NCBI GenBank assembly: GCA_913057945.1
Contig: CAJXOF010000003.1
Location: forward strand, 186,001-250,000
Source of the DNA: an uncultured Hyphomonadaceae bacterium
GTDB taxonomy: Bacteria; Pseudomonadota; Alphaproteobacteria; Caulobacterales; Hyphomonadaceae
Length of the DNA stretch: 64,000 bases
Reading direction: 5' to 3'
This document shows positions 44,436 to 53,059 of the stretch, one piece after another. Both the position numbers and the translations under genes were made by a program. Within the stretch, counting starts at the first letter, position 1, and every line of letters begins with the position of its first letter. The notes beneath the pieces are model-generated. The model had not been told where the DNA came from. It did not search any database and saw only the letters and a program-made list of their open reading frames with translations.

Positions 44436-45202
44436 TTCAGGGAATAGTCGATCGGAACGGTGAAGGTCAGGTCCGTGGCATGCAGCTCAGACGGCGGCGG
44501 CGGCAGGGGCGAGGCTGCGCGGAGCAGCTGCAGCGTTGCCTTGTCGAGCAGGGCATGGCCGGAACTGGTCTCAATTCGCTGTTCAAGGATGTGACCGGAC
44601 GGATCGATCTGGAACCAGACCTTCACGACGCCCTGCTGGCGGCGGGCGCGGGCCGGATGGGGATAGCGTTTGTGCTTCAGCAGCCAGGCCTGGATGAGGC
44701 CAGCATATTGGGCCTGGCTCTTCTCCACGCCTGACGGGAGACCGAACGGGGCTGGCGCGTCGCTTCTGGTGCCCGCGTGTCCGCCCCCGGTTGCCGAGGC
44801 TGTTCTTTGTGTTTCAGCGCGTTTCACCGTGTTTCGCGGCGTTTCATCTGCGTTCGCATCTGCCGCGGGAGGGGGCACAGGTTCCGGCGCTTCCGCAATC
44901 ACGACGCGCGCCGGATCGGGTTTGACGATGCGCGGCGGAGGCGGAGGCTTCTTGGGCGCGAGCTTCGGCTTCGGCTTCGGTTTGCGCGGCGGTGGCGGCG
45001 CGGGCGGTTCGGGTTCGGCAGGCGCCTCGGTGGGGGTCAGCGCGCCGTCGAGCGAGCCGAGGGGGGCGAGGATGATTTCGCGTTCGGTTTCGGTCGGGGC
45101 AGGCGCAGGGGCGGACTCGAAATTCAGGGCCGACAGGCCGAGCGCATGCAGGCCGAAGGCGCAGACGAAGGCGGTGGGCCAGAGGATCGCATTGGTGTTC
45201 AT
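44432..45202 (-). CDS. tonB: TonB energy transducer
   Basis: 256 residues: one N-terminal membrane helix (about 8-26), a long Pro/Lys/Glu-rich periplasmic span (about 55-125, with PPPPRKPKPKPK), and a TonB C-terminal domain (about 165-256) with KRYPHPARARRQQGVVKVWF. The start overlaps the second exbD stop by four bases. It would supply proton-motive energy to the eight TBDRs in this window, being the only TonB seen here. The C-terminal tail ends Pro-Ile-Asp-Tyr-Ser-Leu-Asn. It is the last gene of the Fiu-PiuC-ExbB-ExbD-ExbD-TonB operon. Confidence 0.93.
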   Translation of the reverse strand: MNTNAILWPTAFVCAFGLHALGLSALNFESAPAPAPTETEREIILAPLGSLDGALTPTEAPAEPEPPAPPPPRKPKPKPKLAPKKPPPPPRIVKPDPARVVIAEAPEPVPPPAADANADETPRNTVKRAETQRTASATGGGHAGTRSDAPAPFGLPSGVEKSQAQYAGLIQAWLLKHKRYPHPARARRQQGVVKVWFQIDPSGHILEQRIETSSGHALLDKATLQLLRAASPLPPPPSELHATDLTFTVPIDYSLN

Positions 45203-45618
45203 CGCGCCGCCTCGCTGCGAGTGACGAGCTTCACCCGTGTGGCGCCAGAGGCGCGCAGCGTGTCGAGGATTTCGATCAGTTTTACCGTCTCGACGCCTTG
45301 GTCGGCGATGATGCGGATGGACTGGTCCGGGGCGGCGGACACGGCGGCGCCGAGATCGGCCTGCGCTGTGTCAGTCGGCAGGATCTGGTCGCCCAGCGCG
45401 ATGCGTCCGTCGGGGGAGATATAGAGGGTGAGGTCGGCGGGCGCGGCCTCCACATCCGCCGTTGAGGCCGGCGGCTCGACCTCCAGCGGCTCGACTTCCT
45501 TGATGACGCCCGCGACGAGAAAGAAGATGAGCAGCAGGAACACGATATTGATGAGCGGCATGATCCGGTCATCAATGTTTGCGAGTTCAGAGGGCTGGGG
45601 GCGGGAGCTCAGTTTCAC
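45199..45618 (-). CDS. exbD: ExbD-family protein with Asn at the proton-path position
   Basis: 139 residues: N-terminal cytosolic tail, one membrane helix (about 20-40) and a periplasmic domain. The family's proton-path aspartate position is Asn24 in MPLINIVFLLLIFF, whereas the neighbouring ExbD keeps Asp22. This exchange is known in some alphaproteobacterial ExbD pairs to my recollection, but that was not checked. It overlaps exbD (45615) and tonB by four bases each, so translation is coupled. It probably forms a mixed ExbD dimer with the other subunit inside the ExbB pentamer; inference. Confidence 0.9.
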   Translation of the reverse strand: MKLSSRPQPSELANIDDRIMPLINIVFLLLIFFLVAGVIKEVEPLEVEPPASTADVEAAPADLTLYISPDGRIALGDQILPTDTAQADLGAAVSAAPDQSIRIIADQGVETVKLIEILDTLRASGATRVKLVTRSEAAR

Positions 45619-46016
45619 GGGGCCGTCTCCAGCCCTTGCAGGACAATTGCGCGCGCATTCGACGCCTTCAGCGCATCCATGACCGCGACACTGGTTTCCA
45701 ATGGCACGCCGGGGGCGACCTTGATGACGACGGGGTCCCCCTTGGCGAGCCGGGCCTCAAGTCGCGTGCCGATCTCATGAAGGGCAAGGGGCGCATCCTC
45801 ATGGAACAGGCCGGACGTCTTCAGTTCCAGAATGACAGGTTCATCCACGGGCGCGAGGTCGGCGGCCGTGGCCGGGACCGCAAGGTCCAGAGTCTTGCGC
45901 TGCGAGAAAGTCGACGTCAGCATAAAGAACAATAGCAGGATGAACACCACATCGATGAGGGGTGTCAGGCCAATCTTTGCGGCAGAAGGCTTACGCGTTT
46001 GCTGCGCGAAGTTCAT
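45615..46016 (-). CDS. exbD: ExbD
   Basis: 133 residues: one membrane helix (about 17-37) with the conserved Asp22 in TPLIDVVFILLLFFML, and a C-terminal periplasmic domain. It is the canonical ExbD partner of this cluster and carries the residue that relays protons. Overlaps exbB by 26 bases and the second exbD by four bases. Confidence 0.93.
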   Translation of the reverse strand: MNFAQQTRKPSAAKIGLTPLIDVVFILLLFFMLTSTFSQRKTLDLAVPATAADLAPVDEPVILELKTSGLFHEDAPLALHEIGTRLEARLAKGDPVVIKVAPGVPLETSVAVMDALKASNARAIVLQGLETAP

Positions 46017-46695
46017 CGGAGGAGCTTTCGGTCCAGCGGGTCAGGTCAGGCGTGAAGATGCGGGTGACGGCGTCTTCGGTGGTATGGGCGATCTTGAGAA
46101 TGCTGCGGTCGAACCAGCTGGCAATTGCCACGACCGGGATGGCCACGATCAGGCCGGCGGCTGTGGTCAGCAGCGCAGCCCAGATGCCGCCGGAGAGGAT
46201 TGAGGGATCGACATTGCGGCCTGCCGCTTCCATGGCGCGGAAAGCCTGGATCATGCCGAGCACCGTGCCGAGCAGGCCAAGCAGGGGTGACAGGGAGCCG
46301 ATCAGTTCGAGCAGGCCGATATGGGATCGCAGATTGCCGAGTTCTTCCGTGGCGACGCGCTCCACTTCCTCGCGTACGGCAGCTTCGCTGACATCGCTGC
46401 GCAGGCTGCCGCGAATGGCGGTGGCGACGGTGACGGAGGCCGGATCCTTTGCGCCCTGGACGGCGGCCAGCGCCTCACGGCGGCGGTCTTCGCGGTACAG
46501 CTTCACAGCCATTTCCACTTTCGTGGCGCGGCCCAGCCCCATCAGGCCGAACTGGATCAGCTTGTAGATAATGATCGTCACCGCGATCACCGACAGGCCG
46601 ATCAGCAGCCAGACGACCGGGCCACCGGCCAGCACCAGGCCAAGGGGGCCGTCGAGCGTTTCCGATGGGGCGGGAGGAGGAAGTGTCTGGTCCAT
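45991..46695 (-). CDS. exbB: ExbB / TolQ-family proton channel
   Basis: 234 residues with the three-helix MotA/TolQ/ExbB layout: a first helix (about 25-48), and the conserved pair LIGSLSPLLGLLGTVLGMIQAF and LLTTAAGLIVAIPVVAIASWF (each part-quoted). The Gly-Thr-Val-Gly-like GLLGTVLGM and Thr-Thr-Ala-Ala-Gly motifs are intact. It forms the pentameric channel energising TonB with the two ExbD proteins. It follows piuC after 34 bases and overlaps the downstream exbD start by 26 bases. Confidence 0.93.
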   Translation of the reverse strand: MDQTLPPPAPSETLDGPLGLVLAGGPVVWLLIGLSVIAVTIIIYKLIQFGLMGLGRATKVEMAVKLYREDRRREALAAVQGAKDPASVTVATAIRGSLRSDVSEAAVREEVERVATEELGNLRSHIGLLELIGSLSPLLGLLGTVLGMIQAFRAMEAAGRNVDPSILSGGIWAALLTTAAGLIVAIPVVAIASWFDRSILKIAHTTEDAVTRIFTPDLTRWTESSSDELRAANA

Positions 46696-46729
46696 GAGGA
46701 TGTGCCTTGTGGAGGGGCGTGAAGGGCGA

Positions 46730-47410
46730 TCAGGCGTCGGCCCAACGGCGGATGAGATTGTGATAGATGCCGGTCAGGCGAACGACCGATTCATGATCGG
46801 GATGGGTGGCATTGAGCGACTGGATGGAGCTGTCGAGTTCGAAAAGGAGGGTCCGCTGGCCTTCGTCGCGGACCATGCTTTGCAGCCAGAAGAAGGAGGC
46901 AACGCGCGCGCCTCGTGTCACGGGCGTAACCCGGTGCAGGCTGCTGGACGGGTACAGGATCATGTCGCCTGCGGGAAGTTTCACCGTGTGGGAGCCATAA
47001 GTATCGTCGATGACGAGTTCACCGCCATCATACGTGTCCGGTTCGGCGAGGAACAGCGTGCAGGACAAATCCGTCCGGATGCGGAAATCACTGCCTCGGA
47101 CCGGCCGAATGGCATTGTCGACATGGTTGCCGAAATTCTGGCCGCCCTCATACCGGTTGAACAGCGGCGGATAGACCTTCTGCGGCAGGGCTGCCGAGAT
47201 AAAGGTGGGATTGCTCTGCAGCGCATCGAGGATGCGGTTGCCAGCCTCGCGGCTTTCCGGGCTGGTATCATCCAGCTGGGCATTCTGCTTGGCCTTGGCA
47301 GCTTGGGCGCCGGAGGTGACATTGCCGTCCAGCCAGGTCCCGGAATCGATCAACTGCCGCATCTCGGCGACAGCAGATTTGGATAGGACATTGGGTATTC
47401 GGACCAGCAT
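46730..47410 (-). CDS. piuC: Fe(II)/2-oxoglutarate hydroxylase PiuC (PKHD type)
   Basis: 226 residues, standard for PiuC. It starts with the family phrase [10 protein letters not shown]; the iron ligands are His/Asp in NHVDNAIR and a distal His in [10 protein letters not shown], with the 2-oxoglutarate Arg in [11 protein letters not shown]. PiuC genes are typically next to catecholate siderophore receptors such as PiuA/Fiu and are iron-repressed; the reaction is thought to modify a siderophore or receptor-linked substrate. Here it directly follows the Fiu-like receptor across a strong hairpin. Confidence 0.92.
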   Translation of the reverse strand: MLVRIPNVLSKSAVAEMRQLIDSGTWLDGNVTSGAQAAKAKQNAQLDDTSPESREAGNRILDALQSNPTFISAALPQKVYPPLFNRYEGGQNFGNHVDNAIRPVRGSDFRIRTDLSCTLFLAEPDTYDGGELVIDDTYGSHTVKLPAGDMILYPSSSLHRVTPVTRGARVASFFWLQSMVRDEGQRTLLFELDSSIQSLNATHPDHESVVRLTGIYHNLIRRWADA

Positions 47411-47439
47411 GGCGATTGCCTCGGAGGTTTGCAGGGAGT

Positions 47440-47468
47440 GAGGGCCGCAGATTGTCTCCGCGGCCCTC
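47440..47468 (-). other. Hairpin between Fiu-like receptor and piuC
   Basis: A perfect 9-bp stem (GAGGGCCGC 47440-47448 / GCGGCCCTC 47460-47468), nine bases after the receptor stop on the minus strand. No U-run follows, so it may protect the receptor mRNA or lower expression of the downstream genes. Confidence 0.5.
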
Positions 47469-47476
47469 TGTGGGAA

Positions 47477-49690
47477 TCAGTATTTGAATTTCAGGCTGCC
47501 GATGATGGCGCGGCCCGTCGCGATGGTTGCCATGTGCGTAGCATAGACCCGCTCATAGTAACGCTCATCGCTGAGATTGTTGATGTTGAGCTGGGCGTCG
47601 ATGCTGTCGTTGACGACATAGGACGCCATCGCATCATACTTGCAGTAGCCCTCGACGCTCTTGCTGTTTGCCGTGTTGCCATAGCGTTCGGACATGCATG
47701 TGGCGCCGCCGCCGATGGTCAGCTTTGGCATGACATCATACGTCGTCCAGAGGCTGGCGCTGTGCTCCGGCGTGTTCGGCAACTGGTTGCCCACCTGATC
47801 GGCATTGACCGGGCCGGCATCGACGATTTCGGAGTCCATGTAGCTGTAGCCGGCAAAGATGCTCCACGCTTCGGTGATGTTACCGGTCGCGCTGAGTTCG
47901 ATCCCGTCGACACGCTGTTCGCCAACGGCCTGTTGCGCAGCGCCGCGACCGGCTTCAACGGCCACATGGCCATCCGTGATCTCGTTGCGGAAGATGGCCG
48001 CAGTCAGCGCCAGGTTCCGGCCAGCCGGTTCCCATTTGACGCCAAGCTCATAGTTCGCGTTCTTCTCCGGCTTCAGGTCTTCTTCGGTTACTGAGAGATT
48101 GTCGTTGCCGTCGCCAGCCGTCACGCCGGACGGGCTCGCAGAGGTGCCGATGGACGCATAGATGCTGGTATTGGAGACAGGCTTGTAAACGAGGCCCGCC
48201 TGATAGCTGAAGATCGTGTCGTGATTGGACAGGCCCGTCGACGTCTTCGTGCTGAAATCATCTGCGCGAACGCCGAGGTTCAGGATCCACTGGTCATTGA
48301 AGGTCAGCGTGTCGAACAGGTAAAGTCCTGCCGTATCGACCTGGGTTTCCGTCGGATCGTTCAGCGAGATATCGCCGGTCCATGGATCGTTCGGGTTCGG
48401 ATTATAGAGATCAACACAATTGTAACCGCTGATGGCGCCTGCGCCGACCAGGTCACATCCGCCGCGCGGAATGGAGTCCCCTGTTGGAGTCAGGAGGCTG
48501 ACGGAATAGGTCGCCCGCTCGGTCTCTTCATGGCCGAGTTCCAGGCCGGTGGATAGCGAGTGCTGGATGCCGCCGGAGGTGAAGAAGGCCTGGATATCGG
48601 TCTGGTTGACGATGGAGTCGGTGACCGAATTGCTGCTCTTGGTATTGCGGTAGACGAGGCCGTTGGCGACGTTGCCCTGGCTGTCGTCCGGGTTGGTCGC
48701 AATGTAGTCGTTCTTCGACCGGCTGAGCCGCGTCAGGTTGCGGATGGTCACATAGTCATTGAGGTTGTTGCGGAATTCCAGCTGGCCGGAATCGACTTCC
48801 GTATCGTGGAAGTCGCGATTGACGAGGCCGTAGAAATTGTCCGGGTCGATGCCGGTGACCGGCTCGCCCGTGACGATGTCCAGTGGGTGGCCGTAATCCA
48901 TCAGGCCGTCGCTCTCATAGTGCGAGAGGCTGGCCGTCACCTGGGTTGGCGCGTTGAGGCCGAAGGTGATGGTGGGGGCAATGCCCCAGCGATTATCGTA
49001 GACCGCGTCACGGCCCGGCACTTCGGCGTCCTGCCACATGGCGTTGACGCGGAAGGCGACCTGCTCGGAGACGGCTTGGTTCACATCGACCGTGGCGCGC
49101 TTGTAGTCGGCATTGCCGATGGCGGCCGAGCCGGCGACGAAATCGTCCGCCTTGGCGGTCTTGGTCACGAGGTTGAGGCTGCCGCCCGGTGCCCCGCGTC
49201 CGGCCATCGTGCCGTTTGCGCCGCGGGAGACTTCGATCTGTTCGAGATTGAATGTGTCGCGGGACTGGGAGGACGCATCGCGGACGCCGTCCACCATGAT
49301 GCCGCTGGTGGATTCATAGCCGCGAATGAACGGGCGGTCGGCAAAAGGCTGGCCGCCTTCACCCATTGCCATGGTGATGCCGGGCACGGTGCGCAGCGCG
49401 TCGACGAGCGAGGTGGCAGCGGTGTCTTCCAGCACTTCCTGGGTCACGACGGTTACCGAGCGCGGCGTATCAATCAGCGGCGCGGTGTATTTCGGGGAAT
49501 TCGGTTCGGCGGTGTAGTCGGGCGCGTCTGCATCGATGGCGACTGTGCCGACCTCAACCGGGTCAGAATCCTTCGCTGGCGTTTCGGTTTGGGCGTGCGC
49601 GGTCAGGGGCAACATGGCAAGGCCGAGGGCCGTACCTGTCAACAGGAGGCTGAACGGGCGCCCATGTGGTTCGGAACTGGAAAATTCCAT
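47477..49690 (-). CDS. fiu: Catecholate-type siderophore receptor (Fiu/PiuA-like)
   Basis: 737 residues: signal peptide ending Ala-His-Ala33, plug with TPRSVTVVTQEVLEDTAATS, then FIRGYESTSGIMVDGVRD, VSRGANGTMAGRGAPGG and the NLVTKT end, and a long barrel ending Ser-Leu-Lys-Phe-Lys-Tyr. The Arg-Gly-Tyr-Glu and MAGRGAPGG phrases are those of Fiu/PiuA receptors that import catechols and linearised catecholate siderophores. A Fur-like box lies 73 bases before the ATG at 49690. It heads the operon with piuC, exbB, two exbD genes and tonB. Confidence 0.92.
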   Translation of the reverse strand: MEFSSSEPHGRPFSLLLTGTALGLAMLPLTAHAQTETPAKDSDPVEVGTVAIDADAPDYTAEPNSPKYTAPLIDTPRSVTVVTQEVLEDTAATSLVDALRTVPGITMAMGEGGQPFADRPFIRGYESTSGIMVDGVRDASSQSRDTFNLEQIEVSRGANGTMAGRGAPGGSLNLVTKTAKADDFVAGSAAIGNADYKRATVDVNQAVSEQVAFRVNAMWQDAEVPGRDAVYDNRWGIAPTITFGLNAPTQVTASLSHYESDGLMDYGHPLDIVTGEPVTGIDPDNFYGLVNRDFHDTEVDSGQLEFRNNLNDYVTIRNLTRLSRSKNDYIATNPDDSQGNVANGLVYRNTKSSNSVTDSIVNQTDIQAFFTSGGIQHSLSTGLELGHEETERATYSVSLLTPTGDSIPRGGCDLVGAGAISGYNCVDLYNPNPNDPWTGDISLNDPTETQVDTAGLYLFDTLTFNDQWILNLGVRADDFSTKTSTGLSNHDTIFSYQAGLVYKPVSNTSIYASIGTSASPSGVTAGDGNDNLSVTEEDLKPEKNANYELGVKWEPAGRNLALTAAIFRNEITDGHVAVEAGRGAAQQAVGEQRVDGIELSATGNITEAWSIFAGYSYMDSEIVDAGPVNADQVGNQLPNTPEHSASLWTTYDVMPKLTIGGGATCMSERYGNTANSKSVEGYCKYDAMASYVVNDSIDAQLNINNLSDERYYERVYATHMATIATGRAIIGSLKFKY

Positions 49691-49762
49691 AAATTGTTTC
49701 CTTTGGTGAGCGAGGGATGCGATTGCGACCTAATTGCAAAATCCCGCAGACGCAAGTGATTT

Positions 49763-49777
49763 TGAGACTTATTCTCA
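49763..49777. promoter_or_regulatory. Fur-box-like site 2
   Basis: TGAGACTTATTCTCA, between the Fiu-like receptor and apbE genes, 73 bases upstream of the receptor start. It matches 13 of 15 positions of site 1 (40111-40125), with the inner TGAGA/TCTCA perfectly paired. Confidence 0.7.
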
Positions 49778-49818
49778 GGCTCAGCAGGGGTTCGTGCGCA
49801 TGTGTGACCTTGTTGCCA

Positions 49819-50778
49819 TCAATGAAGCATGGGCCGCAGGGGATCGGTCGGGATGGCCGGGCCATCATGGAACTGGAACAGGGCGGCGATCCTGTGGGAA
49901 TTCGCCAGCGCGAGTCCGCGCGTGGCGCCGGCGGCGAAGAGGCCGGTCGCCCAGGCATCTGCCGTCCCGCACTCCGGGTGCAGCACGCTGACGCTGGCGA
50001 GGTCTGCGCCCTCATCCGGGGCGACTTGGGTCAGGATGTGGGAGATTCGGGCGCCATGCTCCATGCGGAACCGCTGGGTGTTGCCGGACGTCGCCACAGA
50101 GAAGTTTGACAGGGCCAGCCGCCAGCGATCATCGGCGCCATAAGTGGGGTCGAGATCGACCCACCAGGGTAACCCATCCGGCTTCACGCCGTGGGCCTTG
50201 TACTCGCCGCCGATCTCCGCGAGGAAGCGGGATATGCCGAGCCCCTGAACCGCGTCAGCCATGAGGTCGACGGCATATCCCTTGGCGATGCCGGACAGGT
50301 CGAGCTGGAACGGCGCGTGGCGGATCAGCAGATTGCCGGTCAGGGAGAGGTCGCGCCACGCACTATGGGGGTCCGGCATTGCGTCTTTGAGGCTCACATC
50401 CGGGCCGAAGCCGGCGCGGATGATGTCCGTGCCCAGACAGGGATTGAAGCCACCATCGGTGGCGTGGGCAACATCCAGGGCAAGCTTCAGCGTTTCGCAG
50501 AAGGCTTCCGGCAGCTCCATGCCGGAGCCGATGCACAGGCGATTGAACTGGCTGATGGTCGAGCCAGTCTCCCATATGCTCATCTGGGAAATGATGTCAG
50601 AGAAGACCGCTTCGATGCAGTGACGGATGTCGTCCATGTTTCGGTCATCCGGCGCAAAATACGACAGGGACCAGTCCGTCCCCATGGTCTGGCCACCAAG
50701 CCGGAACAGCTGGTGACCTGACAGGGAGGGCCGGAACCGGTCGTCTTCCGGATCCTGCGGGATGACCAGATGGATCAT
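49819..50778 (-). CDS. apbE: FAD:protein FMN transferase (ApbE)
   Basis: 319 residues. Family signatures: GGQTMGTDWSLS near residue 25, the FAD-binding DLSGIAKGYAVD, and the metal site in the ECGTADAWATGLF segment. ApbE attaches FMN through a phosphoester to Thr in secreted proteins with a DxxSGAT-type motif; exactly this motif (DGVSGAT) occurs in the DUF2271 protein at 51637. Start 50778 lies two bases after the DUF4198 stop; the longer frame to 50880 is only overlap. No signal peptide is clear, so it may be tethered or secreted by a non-standard signal. Last gene of the PepSY-DUF2271-DUF4198-ApbE operon. Confidence 0.9.
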   Translation of the reverse strand: MIHLVIPQDPEDDRFRPSLSGHQLFRLGGQTMGTDWSLSYFAPDDRNMDDIRHCIEAVFSDIISQMSIWETGSTISQFNRLCIGSGMELPEAFCETLKLALDVAHATDGGFNPCLGTDIIRAGFGPDVSLKDAMPDPHSAWRDLSLTGNLLIRHAPFQLDLSGIAKGYAVDLMADAVQGLGISRFLAEIGGEYKAHGVKPDGLPWWVDLDPTYGADDRWRLALSNFSVATSGNTQRFRMEHGARISHILTQVAPDEGADLASVSVLHPECGTADAWATGLFAAGATRGLALANSHRIAALFQFHDGPAIPTDPLRPMLH

Positions 50779-50780
50779 GC

Positions 50781-51599
50781 CTAGAAGGGCAGGGCTTCGA
50801 ATGTCATCGTATAGGACAGGCGCTGGGACATGGGCGCGCCATCGACGTCGATCGTGCCCTCGGACGAGGCGGTCAGCCAATAGGGGCCGGCCCGGTCGGG
50901 CGTGAAGGTGATGAGGCCTTCGGTGTCCGTCGTGACCTTGGTTTCTGCCGGATCGTCGCGGTAGCGGTCATTGCCGGGAACAATGGTCACTTCGACGCCT
51001 TGGGCGGGGGCGCCATCGAGCAGCAGCTTGAAGCTGGCAGCCTCACCGGCAAAGATGTCGTTGGGGTGGGTGACGGGGTTCAGTTCCAAGCCGCTGCCGG
51101 TGGTGGCAAAGACGTCTGTGGTCGGAGCGCCGAGCGTGACGAAGGATTCATTGCTGCGCTGGGCCTGGGAAATTTCGACGTCCGGCTTCTGGTCGATGCC
51201 GTCTGCCTGCAATTGCTCCAGCGATCCGCGCCAGCGCTTGCGCTCGCCATTTTCGGTCCAGTTGGCGAAATAGGAGACGCCGCCTGCGGTGGAGATGCGG
51301 TAGGTACCCTGCTGGTCCATCTTGAAATCGAACATGGAGCGGATTTCGCCGCGCATGGCGTTTTGGATCTCGACGGCGCTGCCATCCGGCGCGGTGACGA
51401 GGATCGAGGCCGGATCGATGGCGTGATGGTTCGGGAAGAACAGGTCGTTCGAGATCGCGGCATCGACCGTGACCCATTGTTCGTCACCGGAGAAGGTGAA
51501 GGTGGAGGGCAGGATCCAGGCGCGGTGGGCGCTGGCCGTGCCCGCAATTGCGAACAGGGCGGTGCTGGCGGCGAGGAATTTGACGGCAAGATGTTTCAT
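50781..51599 (-). CDS. DUF4198 periplasmic protein
   Basis: 272 residues with a signal peptide (cleavage near Thr-Ala-Ser-Ala24, mature start HRAWILPS, a DUF4198 hallmark). It has two beta-rich domains, as in metal- or TBDR-associated DUF4198 proteins, with several His/Asp residues early in the mature part (FFPNHHAIDP). Its role is unknown: a binding or adaptor protein for iron uptake is plausible. ATG 51599 is well placed after GGAGAT-type sequence; the frame to 51776 would read into the neighbouring gene. It lies between the DUF2271 and apbE genes with 37 and 2 base gaps. Confidence 0.85.
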   Translation of the reverse strand: MKHLAVKFLAASTALFAIAGTASAHRAWILPSTFTFSGDEQWVTVDAAISNDLFFPNHHAIDPASILVTAPDGSAVEIQNAMRGEIRSMFDFKMDQQGTYRISTAGGVSYFANWTENGERKRWRGSLEQLQADGIDQKPDVEISQAQRSNESFVTLGAPTTDVFATTGSGLELNPVTHPNDIFAGEAASFKLLLDGAPAQGVEVTIVPGNDRYRDDPAETKVTTDTEGLITFTPDRAGPYWLTASSEGTIDVDGAPMSQRLSYTMTFEALPF

Positions 51600-51636
51600 G
51601 GTCGTATCTCCTTGGAAAATGGCAGGCGGAACTGGC

Positions 51637-52158
51637 CTATTCGTCCTGTGTGATGTTGAGGGTAATGTCGCCGAGTTCGGTCTCGCCTGAGACGGACAAT
51701 GGCGTATCGGTCGCGGCAGGCCAGGAGAACGGGATCTGGACCATCTCGCGGCCGCCGACTTCGCGCACGGTTTCAATGTTCAGGACATAGTCGCCAGGCT
51801 CAAGATCCTTCAGGCCGGAGGTCTCGGTGTCGAGGCTGATCGTGTGCGTGCCGGGCGCGCGGGTCGCGCCGGAGACGCCATCGATTGGCAAATCCAGCTG
51901 ACGACCGGTGCGGCGCCACCACTGGCGCAAATCCTTGAGCCAGGTTTCGCCCTCGTCTTCGCCGCGGCGCTCCTGCTGGTACCAGACCACAAGATTGGCT
52001 GCGACGGAATTGTCAGGCCGGGCAATCCAGGCGGCAACATAGGGCCGGTGATATTCGGCCACGTCCAGCCGGGGGATGCCGATCTCGATGTCCAGGGTCT
52101 CGGCGATGGCGGGGCTGGAGAGCAGAGCCATGCCGGCAAGCGTGATGGTGGCGCGCAT
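51637..52158 (-). CDS. DUF2271 protein with flavinylation motif
   Basis: 173 residues with a signal peptide (cleavage near Ala-Ile-Ala19) and a beta-rich DUF2271 domain. The motif Asp93-Gly-Val-Ser-Gly-Ala-Thr99 is a clear ApbE target: FMN would be bound to Thr99, and an apbE gene is in the same operon. The conserved WLKDLRQWWRRTGRQ segment precedes it. It is likely a soluble periplasmic flavoprotein that passes electrons from the PepSY membrane protein to an iron substrate; the electron route is inference from the gene set, which is known from work on extracytoplasmic flavinylation. Confidence 0.88.
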   Translation of the reverse strand: MRATITLAGMALLSSPAIAETLDIEIGIPRLDVAEYHRPYVAAWIARPDNSVAANLVVWYQQERRGEDEGETWLKDLRQWWRRTGRQLDLPIDGVSGATRAPGTHTISLDTETSGLKDLEPGDYVLNIETVREVGGREMVQIPFSWPAATDTPLSVSGETELGDITLNITQDE

Positions 52159-52167
52159 AGAAATACC

Positions 52168-52815
52168 TCAGGCGTGGGTGAAAAGAAGGAGAAGCAGGAT
52201 GGGCAGGGCGAAGCCCGCAATTGTCAGCGGCCACGTGCTGGGCCGCCGCGCGGAATGCATCTGCAAGAGCCACAAGCCCGATCCACAGAACAGGATGGCG
52301 GCGAGGGCGAACAGGTCGAGAAACAGCGACCAGGCGAAACCGGTATTCCGGCCCTTGTGAAGATCGTTTAGATACGCGACGGTGCCGCGGCTTGTCTTTT
52401 CGAACAGGACTTCGCCCGTCTCGCGGTCAATGCTGATCCACGCATCTCCGCCGGGGCGCGGCAGGCTGACATAGACATCGAAATCGGTCCATTCGGCGGG
52501 CTGGCCGGCGGCGTCAAAGCCCGTTTCGGATTTGAGGTGTTTCGCAATGGCCTGGGGCAGGCTGGGCTCGGCGCCCGAGTCTACAGGATCGGTGAGAAGC
52601 GCGGTCATGTCCGCCGGAAGGGTGATCTCGCCTTCGACAATCTTCGGGGTCGCGGTCAGGTCGCGGGCATGGTTGAGCGTGATCCCGGTCGCCGCAAACA
52701 GCATCATGCCCACAAGGCTCAGCGCGCCGGACATCCAGTGCACCGTCCGGACCTGCCGCTTGACGAACATCTTGAAGGACGCGCGTTTGGCGCTGGCGGT
52801 CTGGGAGAGGCTCAT
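52168..52815 (-). CDS. PepSY-type membrane protein (short)
   Basis: 215 residues: one N-terminal helix (about 27-49, with HWMSGALSLVGMMLFAATG), a periplasmic PepSY domain (about 80-150) and two C-terminal helices. The PepSY segment contains WISIDRETGEVLFEKTSRGT. Conserved His residues (VHWMSG, LNDLHKGRN) at helix ends suit haem or quinone chemistry. It should feed electrons to the flavinylated DUF2271 protein. Start 52815 (frame open from an ATG at 52890, which has no better ribosome-binding site). First gene of the four-gene operon, with a weak Fur-like box upstream. Confidence 0.83.
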   Translation of the reverse strand: MSLSQTASAKRASFKMFVKRQVRTVHWMSGALSLVGMMLFAATGITLNHARDLTATPKIVEGEITLPADMTALLTDPVDSGAEPSLPQAIAKHLKSETGFDAAGQPAEWTDFDVYVSLPRPGGDAWISIDRETGEVLFEKTSRGTVAYLNDLHKGRNTGFAWSLFLDLFALAAILFCGSGLWLLQMHSARRPSTWPLTIAGFALPILLLLLFTHA

Positions 52816-52905
52816 GCAGTCGGGGCCCGCTAGTTGGGTCGCGCGCAAATCTGGGCGGCGCGGTCTGGTGGAGGTTTCGCCTCCTAGCATGTGCCTTTGC
52901 GCTCT

Positions 52906-52920
52906 TGCAAGTCATTCTCA
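52906..52920. promoter_or_regulatory. Weak Fur-box-like site 3
   Basis: TGCAAGTCATTCTCA, about 90 bases before the PepSY start at 52815. Only the right half is good (11 of 15 positions shared with site 1). Suggests iron control of the flavinylation operon, with low confidence. Confidence 0.4.
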
Positions 52921-53059
52921 ATGCATGGCTGACATTGTAGGTAAACCCGCTCAGGCAGGCGGCGCGGGCAGGGGCAGTGACTGCGATCCGGGCGTGTCTT
53001 TTGCGCGCCCGGCACTATTGATCTAGCCAAGACCTATTCGTTTCCAGATCAGGCCCTGA

